From: Lutibacter sp. HS1-25
GTDB taxonomy: Bacteria > Bacteroidota > Bacteroidia > Flavobacteriales > Flavobacteriaceae
Length of the DNA: 64,000 bases
Assembly (NCBI RefSeq): GCF_004121075.1
Contig: NZ_RHLN01000161.1
Span: 1 to 64,000, forward strand
Reading direction: 5' to 3'
A model generated the notes under the pieces. The model had not been told where the DNA came from, did not search any database, and worked only from the letters and a program-made list of their open reading frames with translations. This document shows, piece by piece, positions 18,954 to 28,340 of the stretch. Numbering within the stretch: position 1 is the first letter of the stretch; every line of letters starts with the position of its first letter. The position numbers and the translations under genes were made by a program.

Positions 18954-19409
18954 GTGAATACATTAAGTTACAAAACAGTATCAGCAAATAAAAATACAGC
19001 CACTAAAGAGTGGGTATTGGTTGATGCCGACGGCCAAACGTTGGGTCGTCTAGCTTCTAAAATAGCGATGCTAATTAGAGGTAAATACAAAACTAACTAT
19101 ACTCCTCACGTAGATTGTGGAGACAATGTAGTTGTTATCAACGCAGAAAAAATCAATTTAACTGGTAAAAAATGGAGTGACAAATCATACATTCGTCACA
19201 CAGGTTATCCAGGTGGTCAAAGATCATTAACTGCAACTGAAATGTTTCAAAAAGACCCAACACGTCTTATTGAAAAAGCAGTAAAAGGAATGTTACCTAA
19301 AAACAAATTAGGAAGCACTTTGTACAGCAATTTATATGTTTATGCTGGTGCAGAACATAATCAAGCTGCTCAAACTCCAAAAGTTATTAACCTTAACGAT
19401 CTTAAATAA
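18954..19409 (+). CDS. rplM: 50S ribosomal protein L13
   Basis: This 151-residue L13 protein binds 23S rRNA early in large-subunit assembly. Recognisable segments are the WVLVDADGQTLGRLAS start and YTPHVDCGDNVVVINAEK. HTGYPGG, then a basic AVKGMLPKNKLG stretch and LYVYAGAEHNHQ-like text (here AEHNQAAQ) follow. The start is GTG at 18954; the nearby ATG (18926) is out of frame. The TAATG overlap with rpsI at 19407-19411 couples the two genes, the near-universal L13-S9 pair. A consensus promoter and a 5' hairpin precede it. Confidence 0.98.
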   Translation: MNTLSYKTVSANKNTATKEWVLVDADGQTLGRLASKIAMLIRGKYKTNYTPHVDCGDNVVVINAEKINLTGKKWSDKSYIRHTGYPGGQRSLTATEMFQKDPTRLIEKAVKGMLPKNKLGSTLYSNLYVYAGAEHNQAAQTPKVINLNDLK

Positions 19410-19795
19410 TGGATACAATACACAAAATAGGTAGAAGAAAAACAGCTGTTGCACGTGTTTATGTTTCTGAAGGAAAAGGTAACATTACAGTAAACAAAAA
19501 AGATTATAAAGACTATTTTACAACTTCACATTTACAATATAAAGTAATGCAAGCGTTAAACTTAACTGACAACGCAGAAGCTTTTGATATTAAAGTAAAT
19601 GTTTTTGGAGGTGGTATAACTGGACAAGCTGAAGCTATTCGTTTAGCAATTTCTAGAGCTTTATGCGAAATAGATGCTGAAAACAGAGGAATTTTAAAAC
19701 CAGAAGGATTACTTACAAGAGATCCAAGAATGGTTGAGCGTAAAAAATTCGGTCAAAAGAAAGCAAGAAAAAAATTCCAATTCTCAAAACGTTAA
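19409..19795 (+). CDS. rpsI: 30S ribosomal protein S9
   Basis: This 128-residue S9 protein contacts the P-site tRNA through its basic C-terminal tail, here ending KKFQFSKR, as in the family. HKIGRRKTAVARVY, GGGITGQAEAIRLAISRAL and LTRDPRMVERKK are the diagnostic segments. Its ATG shares one base with the rplM stop, giving translational coupling. The 172-base gap to rpsB downstream is unusually structured. Confidence 0.98.
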   Translation: MDTIHKIGRRKTAVARVYVSEGKGNITVNKKDYKDYFTTSHLQYKVMQALNLTDNAEAFDIKVNVFGGGITGQAEAIRLAISRALCEIDAENRGILKPEGLLTRDPRMVERKKFGQKKARKKFQFSKR

Positions 19796-19814
19796 TCGCT
19801 TTTTGGAATTGTAT

Positions 19815-19935
19815 TGCCAATTTATTTGGCAGATCATTGAAATAAAAATTAAACAAAGTTGTTGTTGATCAGTCAATGACTGTAAAATGTTTAGCATCCA
19901 AATAGGGAAGATCGAATATTCGCTACTTCCCTATT
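19815..19935 (+). promoter_or_regulatory. Structured leader upstream of rpsB (three hairpins)
   Basis: Three stems lie in the rpsI-rpsB gap. TGCCAA/TTGGCA is at 19815-19831. CAGTC/GACTG is at 19870-19882. A 10-bp perfect stem AATAGGGAAG/CTTCCCTATT (19901-19910, 19926-19935) has a loop containing the palindrome CGAATATTCG. None is followed by a T-run, so they are not ordinary terminators. The last stem ends 32 bases before the S2 start, a position suited to S2 autoregulation or mRNA processing. Confidence 0.6.
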
Positions 19936-19967
19936 GCTAACTCAACGGAACGTAAACTAACATACAA

Positions 19968-20693
19968 ATGACAAATATTGAAGTTCAAGAATTATTAGAC
20001 GCAGGTGTACACTTTGGTCACCTAACAAGAAAATGGAACCCAAACATGGCTCCATACATTTATGGAGAACGTAATGGTGTACATATTATCGACCTTTACA
20101 AAACTTCTGCAAAAATCGACGAAGCTGCTGATGCTTTAAAGAAAATTGCTACTTCAGGAAGAAAAATCCTTTTTGTTGCTACAAAAAAACAAGCAAAAGA
20201 AATTATTGCTGAAAAATCAAAAACTGTAAACATGCCTTACATCACTGAAAGATGGCCAGGTGGTATGTTAACAAACTTTGTTACAATTAGAAAAGCTGTT
20301 AAAAAAATGTCATCAATTGACAGAATGAAAACAGATGGTTCTTTTGATGCACTTTCAAAAAGAGAAAAATTACAAATTAACCGTCAACGTGAAAAACTAG
20401 AAAAAAACTTAGGTTCTATTGTAGATATGACACGTTTACCAGGTGCTATTTTTGTAGTTGATGTTAAAAAAGAGCACATTGCAATTGCTGAAGCTCAAAA
20501 CTTAAACATTCCAATTTTTGCAATGGTTGATACAAATTCAGACCCAAGAGGTATTGATTATGTGATTCCTGCTAACGATGATGCTTCAAAATCTATTGAT
20601 AAAGTTTTAGGTTATATTACAGATGCTATTGCTGAAGGTTTATCTGAAAGAAAAGAAGGTAAAGATTCAAAATCTGACGAAGAAAATAATTAA
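19968..20693 (+). CDS. rpsB: 30S ribosomal protein S2
   Basis: This 241-residue S2 protein docks on the 30S subunit and is needed for S1 binding. Diagnostic text includes LLDAGVHFGHLTRKWNP, the IIDLYKT segment, RWPGGMLTNF and FAMVDTNSDPRGIDYVIPAND. The C-terminus is an acidic/basic tail (KEGKDSKSDEENN). It pairs with tsf 41 bases downstream, the conserved rpsB-tsf arrangement. A strong hairpin in the leader suggests post-transcriptional control. Confidence 0.98.
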   Translation: MTNIEVQELLDAGVHFGHLTRKWNPNMAPYIYGERNGVHIIDLYKTSAKIDEAADALKKIATSGRKILFVATKKQAKEIIAEKSKTVNMPYITERWPGGMLTNFVTIRKAVKKMSSIDRMKTDGSFDALSKREKLQINRQREKLEKNLGSIVDMTRLPGAIFVVDVKKEHIAIAEAQNLNIPIFAMVDTNSDPRGIDYVIPANDDASKSIDKVLGYITDAIAEGLSERKEGKDSKSDEENN

Positions 20694-20734
20694 TGTATAA
20701 TAGTTGAATTTATTTCAACAAAAAATATAAAACT

Positions 20735-21703
20735 ATGGCAAATATAACAGCCGCAGAAGTAAACAAATTAAGACAGACTACCGGAGCCGGTATGATGGAC
20801 TGCAAAAAAGCGCTTGTTGAAGCTGAAGGAGATTTCGACAAAGCAATTGATATTTTACGTAAAAAAGGTCAAAAAGTTGCTGCAAACAGAGCTGATAGAG
20901 ATTCTTCAGAAGGAGCAGTAATTGCTTATGTTAATGATGAAAACACTAAAGGTGCTGTAATTTCATTAAACTGTGAGACTGATTTCGTTGCTAAAAACGA
21001 TGCTTTTGTTGCTTTAGCGACTCAATTAGCTAAAACTGCTGTTAATTTCAATACAAAAGAAGAATTTTTAAATGCTGATTTTGGTGGAATGACAGTTGCT
21101 GAAAAATTAATTGAACAAACTGGTGTAATTGGAGAAAAATTAGAAATTGGTGCTTTTGAAACTGTTTCTGGTGCTTTTGTAGGTTCTTACATTCACGCTG
21201 GTAACAAAATTGCTTCTGTAACTGCTTTATCTGCAAATGTAAAAGGTGCAGACGTGGTTGCTAAAGATGTTTCTATGCAAGCTGCTGCAATGGGTGCTTC
21301 AATTTTATCTTACAAAGATTTTGACCCAGCATTTGTTGAGTCTGAAACACAAGCTAGAATTGCAGTAATCGAAAAAGAAAACGAAGAAGCAAAAAGATTA
21401 GGAAAAACACTTAAAAACATTCCTACTTTTATTTCAAGAGCTCAATTAACTCCTGAAATTATTGCTAAAGCTGAAGAACAAGTAAAAGCCGAATTAAAAG
21501 CTGAAGGAAAACCAGAAGCAATTTGGGATAGAATTTTACCAGGAAAATTAGAAAGATTTATTTCTGATAACACAACTTTAGATCAAGAACAATGTCTTTT
21601 AGACCAAGTTTTTATTAAAGACGACAAATTAAACGTTGCTGAATATGTTAAAACTATTGGTGATGTTGCTGTTGTAGACTTTAAAAGAGTTTCTTTAGTA
21701 TAA
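20735..21703 (+). CDS. tsf: Elongation factor Ts
   Basis: This 322-residue nucleotide exchange factor recycles EF-Tu-GDP to EF-Tu-GTP. The N-terminal UBA-like segment (TAAEVNKLRQTTGAGMMDCK) and the core motif NCETDFVAKND are clear. The length is at the long end of the family, as in other Bacteroidota. A classical bidirectional-looking terminator lies 21 bases after its stop, ending the rpsB-tsf unit. Confidence 0.98.
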   Translation: MANITAAEVNKLRQTTGAGMMDCKKALVEAEGDFDKAIDILRKKGQKVAANRADRDSSEGAVIAYVNDENTKGAVISLNCETDFVAKNDAFVALATQLAKTAVNFNTKEEFLNADFGGMTVAEKLIEQTGVIGEKLEIGAFETVSGAFVGSYIHAGNKIASVTALSANVKGADVVAKDVSMQAAAMGASILSYKDFDPAFVESETQARIAVIEKENEEAKRLGKTLKNIPTFISRAQLTPEIIAKAEEQVKAELKAEGKPEAIWDRILPGKLERFISDNTTLDQEQCLLDQVFIKDDKLNVAEYVKTIGDVAVVDFKRVSLV

Positions 21704-21724
21704 TATTTCACAATTTTTGTGATT

Positions 21725-21753
21725 AAAAAACTCGCTTTATGCGAGTTTTTTTT
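21725..21753 (+). terminator. Terminator after tsf
   Basis: AAAAAACTCGC pairs with GCGAGTTTTTT around TTTAT, followed by a run of eight T. It closes the rplM/rpsB/tsf block before pyrH. Confidence 0.92.
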
Positions 21754-21848
21754 GTGCAAATTTTTTTTTTAAAAATTTAAACCATCCGCAATTTTTAAAA
21801 GCTTACTTCTAAACAATTTCATATATTTGCATAACTTTCAAATAAATT

Positions 21849-22556
21849 ATGTCTTACAAAAGAATTTTATTAAAATTAAGTGGTGAAGCCTTAATGGGTG
21901 ATCGCCAACACGGAATTGACCCAAAACGCCTAGCAGAATACGCTGAAGAAGTTAAAACAATTTTAGATCAAGGTATTGAAGTCGCCATTGTTATAGGTGG
22001 TGGTAATATTTTTAGAGGTGTTGCAGGTGCAAGCAATGGTATAGACCGTGTACAAGGAGATTATATGGGAATGTTAGCAACAGCTATAAACGGATTGGCA
22101 CTACAAAGTGCAATTGAAGCAACTGGTGCAAAAACACGTTTACTAACTGCCATAAAAATGGAACAAGTTGCGGAACCTTTTATAAAAAGAAGAGCCGTAA
22201 GACACCTAGAAAAAGGTCGTGTTGTTATTTTTGGTTGTGGAACTGGAAACCCATATTTTACAACAGATACTGCAGCGGTTTTAAGAGCTATTGAAATTGG
22301 AGCAGATGTAATTTTAAAAGGAACCCGTGTTGATGGAATTTATAATGTAGATCCAGAAAAACACGATGATGCCATTAAATTTGACACAATATCTTATAAA
22401 GAAGTCATAGACAAAGGTTTAAAAATTATGGACATTACTGCATTTGCATTAAGTCAAGAAAATAATTTACCAATTATTGTTTTTGATATGAATACAAAAG
22501 GAAATCTTGAAAAAGTTATTTCAGGAAAAAATATAGGAACAAAAGTTGACAATTAA
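21849..22556 (+). CDS. pyrH: UMP kinase
   Basis: This 235-residue amino-acid-kinase-fold enzyme phosphorylates UMP to UDP in pyrimidine nucleotide synthesis. Motifs are KLSGEALMG at the start, [10 protein letters not shown] in the nucleotide-binding loop, and [16 protein letters not shown], the UMP kinase signature. It is followed by frr after 20 bases, a widely conserved pair. A TATATTTG box at 21822-21829 lies 20 bases before the ATG and probably supplies its own promoter after the tsf terminator. Confidence 0.98.
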   Translation: MSYKRILLKLSGEALMGDRQHGIDPKRLAEYAEEVKTILDQGIEVAIVIGGGNIFRGVAGASNGIDRVQGDYMGMLATAINGLALQSAIEATGAKTRLLTAIKMEQVAEPFIKRRAVRHLEKGRVVIFGCGTGNPYFTTDTAAVLRAIEIGADVILKGTRVDGIYNVDPEKHDDAIKFDTISYKEVIDKGLKIMDITAFALSQENNLPIIVFDMNTKGNLEKVISGKNIGTKVDN

Positions 22557-22576
22557 ATAATTTAAATTTTTCAATA

Positions 22577-23131
22577 ATGAATGAAGAATTAGACTTTATT
22601 ATAGACAGTACAAAAGAATTGATGCAAAATTCTATTGTACATTTAGAAAAAGAATTTAGAAATATTAGAGCCGGAAAAGCAAGTCCTGCAATGATTGGCG
22701 GTGTAATGGTTGATTATTATGGATCTTTAACACCAATAACACAAGTTGCCAATATAAGTACTATGGATGCTCACACCATTACAGTGCAACCTTGGGAAAA
22801 AAACATGTTACACACCATTGAAAAAGCAATTATGATTGCAAACCTAGGTTTTAACCCTATGAATAATGGTGATATTATTATTATAAATGTACCTGCTTTA
22901 ACTGAAGAACGTCGTAAAGAATTATCAAAACAAGCAAAAGCTGCTGCTGAATTCTCAAAGGTAAGTGTTAGAAACGACCGTAGAGAAGCTATGCAAGAAA
23001 TTAAAAAAGCCGAAGCTTCTGAAGATATGAAAACCAGTGCTGAAAGTAGTGTACAAGATTTAACAGATAAATTTACAAAACTAATTGATGATCTTTACAA
23101 AGTTAAAGATGATGAAATTATGAAAGTATAA
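22577..23131 (+). CDS. frr: Ribosome recycling factor
   Basis: This 184-residue factor splits post-termination ribosomes together with EF-G. It shows the long-helix pattern of the family, with IRAGKASPAMIGGVMVDYYG near the N-terminus and LTEERRKELSKQAK in the middle. The expected length is 185, so it is complete. It is followed within 30 bases by a terminator at 23156-23181. Confidence 0.98.
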   Translation: MNEELDFIIDSTKELMQNSIVHLEKEFRNIRAGKASPAMIGGVMVDYYGSLTPITQVANISTMDAHTITVQPWEKNMLHTIEKAIMIANLGFNPMNNGDIIIINVPALTEERRKELSKQAKAAAEFSKVSVRNDRREAMQEIKKAEASEDMKTSAESSVQDLTDKFTKLIDDLYKVKDDEIMKV

Positions 23132-23155
23132 TTTTTATTAAGTTAAACTAACTTT

Positions 23156-23181
23156 AAAAAGCACTCTTATGAGTGCTTTTT
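23156..23181 (+). terminator. Terminator after frr
   Basis: GCACTC (23161-23166) pairs with GAGTGC (23171-23176), loop TTAT, flanked by A5 and T5. The ATG at 23169 lies inside this stem, which argues against it as the start of the next gene. Confidence 0.88.
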
Positions 23182-23216
23182 CATTAAATAAAAGGCGGAT
23201 AACAACGTATTATACT

Positions 23217-25721
23217 ATGGCAAAAACTGTATTTCTATTCATCTTTATACCATTTCTTGCGTTTTCGCAATCGTTTGTTCAGGGATTGGTTTTAGATGAA
23301 AATACAAATAAACCATTGCCATTTGCATCAATAATTACAAACACCAACATTGGAACTTTAAGCGATGTTGATGGGAAATTTGAATTAAATTCTTCCGAAA
23401 ATTTCAAAGAAATAATTGTAACCTATGTTGGTTACAAATCCATTCACATTGAAATAGAAAAAAGCAACAAATTTGTAACAATAAAATTAGCACCCAAAAT
23501 TGAAACTTTAAATGAAGTTTTAATTACTGCTTCAGAAAATCCTGCACTACAAATTATTAGAAATACCATTGCTCATAAACCAAAAAATAATATAGAAAAA
23601 GCATTAAATTCATTTCAGTTTAATACTTACAATAAAATTTTAATTACAGCAAACCCAGAAGCAATCAACAACAAAATAGATTCTGTGTTTGTAGTTAAAA
23701 AAGGCAATCGGATTTTTAAAGAAATCGATTCCGTGAACTATAAATTCAAAAAAGAAATAGAAAAACAAGATTTATATATCTCTGAAAAAATATCAGAATT
23801 TAAGTTTGAAAAAGGAAAAAAAACAAAAGAAATAATTTTGGCTTCACGTATGGCTGGTCTAAAACAACCTTTATATGAGTTGTTTGCTATTACTTTTCAA
23901 GATTTCTCATTTTACAATGAATTTTATACTATTGCGGGAAGAAAATACACAAACCCAATTGCAAAAAATGCCTTAAAACAATACAATTATAAAATTTTAG
24001 ATACTGTAAAAGATGAAAATGGGTATTCTTATGTTATCCATTTTAAACCTATAAAAAACAAAGAACTTTTAGGCATTGAGGGTGTGCTTTTTATAAACAC
24101 AAAAACTTATGCAATTACCAAAGCAATGGCCGAATTGAAAGGCATTGTAAATATCAAAGCTACTCAAAATTACACCTATTTAAAAGCTGCTGAAAAGTGG
24201 TTTCCGTTAAACAATAATATCGAAATTAGAAAAGGTGATAATACCCAACCAATTTCCTTTTTTGGAAAAAAATCGAACCCAACTAATAAAAGTGATTCAA
24301 TCAATGATATTTCAAAAAACAGACCCGATGATGTCATTTATTTCAATTCAACATCCATAAATTCAAACATTGAAGTCAACATCCCAGTAAAAGTTATAAG
24401 AGCTTCTTCAACAATTCAATTTAACGATGATGCCAATCAACAACCTGAACAATTTTGGAGAAATTACAGAGCAGATTCTTTAACAACAAGAGAGCAAAAA
24501 ACCTACACATATTTAGACAGTATCGCTAAAAAAGAAGGCGTAGAAAAAAAAATAAACTTAGCTAGAAATATTTTTAAAGGCCATTACCCAACAAAATACA
24601 TCAATTTAAATTTGGGTAAAATTTTAAACGTTAACAATTACGAAGGTTTTAGAGTTGGTTTTGGAGGAATTACTAACAGCACTTTTTCGCAAAAGTACAA
24701 GATAGAAGCTTATGGTGCATATGGTACTAAAGATACGCGTTTTAAATACAGTTTTGGTGGTGCAGTTCGCTTAAATAAAGACACAAACACCTGGATTGGA
24801 GCCAAGTATACAAATGATTTGATAGAATCTGCTTCGTTTCATTTTATAGCTGAAAACACTTCGTTTACCCCCATAAATCCAAGAAATATAAACATTTCAC
24901 AATTCTATAATTACAAAACAACAAGTGTGTTTTTAGCTCATAATTTGCAACCAAATATAGATGTTAAAATGGAATTAAGTTCTGGTACCTATAAAAACTT
25001 ATTCGATTACGCCTATGTTTCACCTGATAAAACCTATACGGAATATACGCTATCGACAATAGTTTTAGGTTTTAATTTCACACCAAATAGTGAATATATG
25101 AATTCACCTTTAGGAAAAATTAATATTAAAAACGGCTATCCGCAATTTACATTTCAAATTACCCAAAGTTTAGAAGATGTTTTAAATAGCGATTTTGGTT
25201 TTACACAATTAAACTTTCGTATTTTAAATAAAATAATACGCATAAGAAAATCTACTACTAATTTTTTACTTGAAGGAGGAATTGTTTTTGGTGAAGCTCC
25301 AATTTCACATTTATACAATTCAACGCCAAATTATACCTATAAAAGTCCTTGGGCAAAACGCATTACTTTTGCAGGAACAAATAGCTTTGAAACAATGGGA
25401 TATAATGAATTTATTTCAGACCGATTTACAGCACTTCACATATCACATCAATTTAGGTTTTTTAAAATTAGTAAAAAATTTCAACCTCAAATTACACTTG
25501 CTACTCGTGCAGCTATTGGTGGTATTCACAGTCCTGAATATCAAACAGGAATTTCATTTAAAAGTTTAAACAAAGGTTATTTTGAAAGTGGTATAGAATT
25601 TAACACTTTATTTAAAGGCTTTGGAGCAAGTGCATTTTACCGTTATGGGCCATACATTAACCCTGTGTGGAGCAATAATTTGGCAGTAAAAATAACCTAT
25701 AATTTTAGATTAGGATTTTAA
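23217..25721 (+). CDS. DUF5686 family outer-membrane protein with CarboxypepD_reg-like domain
   Basis: This 834-residue protein starts at the second ATG (23217). The ATG at 23169 falls in the frr terminator and would bury the signal peptide MAKTVFLFIFIPFLAFSQ. Residues 20-105 form a carboxypeptidase regulatory-like beta sandwich (VQGLVLDENTNKPLPFASI, then TLSDVDGKFEL), the fold found at the front of SusC-type proteins. The rest is DUF5686: a central domain and a C-terminal half of alternating beta strands ending in YNFRLGF, as in an outer-membrane barrel. There is no TonB plug domain. The molecular role is unknown; transport or cell-envelope maintenance is possible. Confidence 0.85.
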   Translation: MAKTVFLFIFIPFLAFSQSFVQGLVLDENTNKPLPFASIITNTNIGTLSDVDGKFELNSSENFKEIIVTYVGYKSIHIEIEKSNKFVTIKLAPKIETLNEVLITASENPALQIIRNTIAHKPKNNIEKALNSFQFNTYNKILITANPEAINNKIDSVFVVKKGNRIFKEIDSVNYKFKKEIEKQDLYISEKISEFKFEKGKKTKEIILASRMAGLKQPLYELFAITFQDFSFYNEFYTIAGRKYTNPIAKNALKQYNYKILDTVKDENGYSYVIHFKPIKNKELLGIEGVLFINTKTYAITKAMAELKGIVNIKATQNYTYLKAAEKWFPLNNNIEIRKGDNTQPISFFGKKSNPTNKSDSINDISKNRPDDVIYFNSTSINSNIEVNIPVKVIRASSTIQFNDDANQQPEQFWRNYRADSLTTREQKTYTYLDSIAKKEGVEKKINLARNIFKGHYPTKYINLNLGKILNVNNYEGFRVGFGGITNSTFSQKYKIEAYGAYGTKDTRFKYSFGGAVRLNKDTNTWIGAKYTNDLIESASFHFIAENTSFTPINPRNINISQFYNYKTTSVFLAHNLQPNIDVKMELSSGTYKNLFDYAYVSPDKTYTEYTLSTIVLGFNFTPNSEYMNSPLGKINIKNGYPQFTFQITQSLEDVLNSDFGFTQLNFRILNKIIRIRKSTTNFLLEGGIVFGEAPISHLYNSTPNYTYKSPWAKRITFAGTNSFETMGYNEFISDRFTALHISHQFRFFKISKKFQPQITLATRAAIGGIHSPEYQTGISFKSLNKGYFESGIEFNTLFKGFGASAFYRYGPYINPVWSNNLAVKITYNFRLGF

Positions 25722-25775
25722 TACATAAAACCTTTATAGACCAACAATTTTTATACCTTTGCCAAAATTTTTTTT

Positions 25776-28169
25776 ATGGGTTTTTGGAATAAAGTTTCAA
25801 GGTTTATTTTAACTAAAAGATATCTTATTTTAATTTGTATTGCTGGAGTTACTTATTTTTTAGCTTCACAAATGCAATACATGCGTTTTTCAAATACAGA
25901 AGCCAATCTTCTACCTGAAAATCATGAGGTAAATATTGAATACGATCACTTTTTAGAACTTTTTGGCGAAGAAGGAAATTTAATTATTTTGGCTGTTGAT
26001 GATTCAAGTATATTTACACCTAAAATATTCAACGACTGGAATGCTTTATCTAAAAAATTTGATACTTATTCTGAAATTGAAATGTCTGCATCTGTTGGAG
26101 ACATTCGTAAATTGGTCAAAAATACCGAAACACAATCATTTGATTTAGAACCTTTATATTCTAAACGACCTGAAACCAATGAAGAAGTGTTGGCTATTAA
26201 AAAAGAATTGTTTGAAAACCTTCCTTTTTATGATAACTTTTTATTTAATAAAAAATCTGGAGTAATAAGAACAGCTATTTACATGAACAAAGCCATTGTA
26301 AATACCGCTGCACGTAAACAATTTATTTTTAATGTTTTAAATCCAGAAATAGAGAAATTTGAAAAAGAACACAATATAGATATTAAAGTTTCTGGGATGC
26401 CGTACATACGTACGATGAATGCTCAAAATATTATTGATGAAATTGGTCTTTTTGTTGGCTTGGCTTTAGGAATAACAGCTTTAATTTTCTTTTTCTTTTT
26501 CAGATCTTTTAGAGCAACATTTATAACACTTTTAGTTGTAAGTATTGGGGTAATTTGGGCATTTGGATTTATAGGACTGTTTAGATACGAAATTTCAGTT
26601 TTAATGGCATTAATACCACCATTAATTATTGTAATTGGCGTGCCTAATGCTATCTTTTTAATCAATAAGTACCAACAAGAAGTTAAAAAACATGGCAATC
26701 AGGCAAAATCACTTCAACGTGTAATCACAAAAGTGGGAAATGCCACTTTAATGACTAACATTACAACTGCTGCTGGATTTGCAACATTTATTTTCACAAA
26801 AAGTCAGTTATTAAGAGAATTTGGTATTATTGCTTCTATCAATATTTTAGCCATTTTTGTATTGGCTCTTTTAATAATTCCAATTATTTACAGTTTTTTA
26901 CATCTTCCGCAGGAAAAACATTTAAAACATTTAGAACGCAGATGGATTGAAGCTATTGTAAACTGGATGGAACGTGTTGTTAGACACCATAGACTTGCAG
27001 TTTATACAACTACAATTGTACTTATAATTTTTAGTATGATTGGAGTTTATATGATTAAAGTTTCGGGTAGTTTAATTGAAGACATGCCAAAAGGAAAACA
27101 ATTTTATAAAGATATCTTGTTTTTTGAAGAAGAATTTGGTGGAATTATGCCTCTTGAAATTATAGTTGATACTAAAAAAGAAAAGGGAGTTATGAAACTT
27201 TCTACTTTAAAACGTATTGATGAACTTGATGAAACTATTGAAGAAATTCCTCAACTTTCTAAACCAATTTCAATTATAAATATTGTAAAATATTCAAAAC
27301 AAGCATTTTACGGAGGCAAACCAGAATACTATCAACTTCCTAATAACCAAGAAAAAAACTGGATTTTATCTTACACTAAAAATTCTACTAGCAATCTTAA
27401 ATTCATGAATAATTTTGTTGATTCTACAGGGCGTTATGCACGTATAACAACCTTTATGAAAGACATTGGTACCGATAAAATGGAAATAATTGAAGATCGT
27501 TTGCAACAAAAAATTGACAAAGAGTTTCCTAAAGAAGATTTTAAAGTTACCCTAACAGGTAAAGCCCTCGTATTTTTAAAAGGAACAAATTATTTAATAA
27601 ATAATTTAATTATCTCACTTTCTTTGGCCATTTTATTAATAGCAATATTTATGGCATTTATGTTTAGATCTTTTAAAATGATTATTATTTCATTAATTCC
27701 TAACATGTTTCCACTATTAATTACAGCTGGTTTAATGGGGTATTTAGGAGTTCCAATAAAACCTTCAACAATTTTAGTATTTAGTATTGCTTTTGGTATT
27801 TCAGTAGATGATACCATTCACTTTTTGGCAAAATACCGTCAAGAATTAATAGCCAATAACTGGAGAATTAAACAATCTGTTTATGCAGCACTGCGCGAAA
27901 CAGGAGTAAGTATGTTCTATACTTCAATTGTATTGTTTTTTGGGTTTTTAGTATTTACAGTTTCTAGCTTTGGAGGTACAATTGCTTTAGGAGGTCTGGT
28001 TTCAATTACACTGCTATTTGCAATGACATCTAATTTAATTCTGTTACCATCACTATTACTTTCTTTAGAACGTAATATTGCTAACAAAGAAACACTTTTA
28101 GAACCTGGATTGGATATTTTAACAGCTGATGATGAGAACGATCTATCTGAGGATAACGACGAGAAATAA
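25776..28169 (+). CDS. RND-superfamily exporter (MMPL/HAE3-like)
   Basis: This 797-residue protein is built of two similar halves, each with one leading helix, a periplasmic loop of about 170 residues and a five-helix bundle. It is shorter than AcrB-type pumps and has no adaptor or TolC gene beside it, which fits the HAE3/MMPL branch exporting hydrophobic molecules such as hopanoids or lipids. Conserved helix motifs include LIPPLIIVIGVPNAIFLINK in the first half and SIAFGISVDDTIHFLAKYR in the second. The two acidic residues of the latter probably serve proton coupling. Substrate unknown. TACCTTTG at 25754-25761 is a likely -7 element. Confidence 0.88.
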   Translation: MGFWNKVSRFILTKRYLILICIAGVTYFLASQMQYMRFSNTEANLLPENHEVNIEYDHFLELFGEEGNLIILAVDDSSIFTPKIFNDWNALSKKFDTYSEIEMSASVGDIRKLVKNTETQSFDLEPLYSKRPETNEEVLAIKKELFENLPFYDNFLFNKKSGVIRTAIYMNKAIVNTAARKQFIFNVLNPEIEKFEKEHNIDIKVSGMPYIRTMNAQNIIDEIGLFVGLALGITALIFFFFFRSFRATFITLLVVSIGVIWAFGFIGLFRYEISVLMALIPPLIIVIGVPNAIFLINKYQQEVKKHGNQAKSLQRVITKVGNATLMTNITTAAGFATFIFTKSQLLREFGIIASINILAIFVLALLIIPIIYSFLHLPQEKHLKHLERRWIEAIVNWMERVVRHHRLAVYTTTIVLIIFSMIGVYMIKVSGSLIEDMPKGKQFYKDILFFEEEFGGIMPLEIIVDTKKEKGVMKLSTLKRIDELDETIEEIPQLSKPISIINIVKYSKQAFYGGKPEYYQLPNNQEKNWILSYTKNSTSNLKFMNNFVDSTGRYARITTFMKDIGTDKMEIIEDRLQQKIDKEFPKEDFKVTLTGKALVFLKGTNYLINNLIISLSLAILLIAIFMAFMFRSFKMIIISLIPNMFPLLITAGLMGYLGVPIKPSTILVFSIAFGISVDDTIHFLAKYRQELIANNWRIKQSVYAALRETGVSMFYTSIVLFFGFLVFTVSSFGGTIALGGLVSITLLFAMTSNLILLPSLLLSLERNIANKETLLEPGLDILTADDENDLSEDNDEK

Positions 28170-28340
28170 ACTTTTTACAACAAATAATATATTGTTTAAT
28201 TCTTTAAATTGATTTTTTAAAGTTACAATATCGGCTAAAATTAATATATTTTTAGCTTTTTAAACAACTACAATTTAACTTTGTTAGTGCTTACAACTTT
28301 CATTAGTTCTTGTATATTTGTATTACTTATAATTTAGATT

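Noticed and set aside
28280-28320. Full promoter for asnS
   Set aside because: TATATTTG is good, but the nearest TTTG (28280-28283) is 29 bases away instead of 19, so only the -7 element is mentioned.
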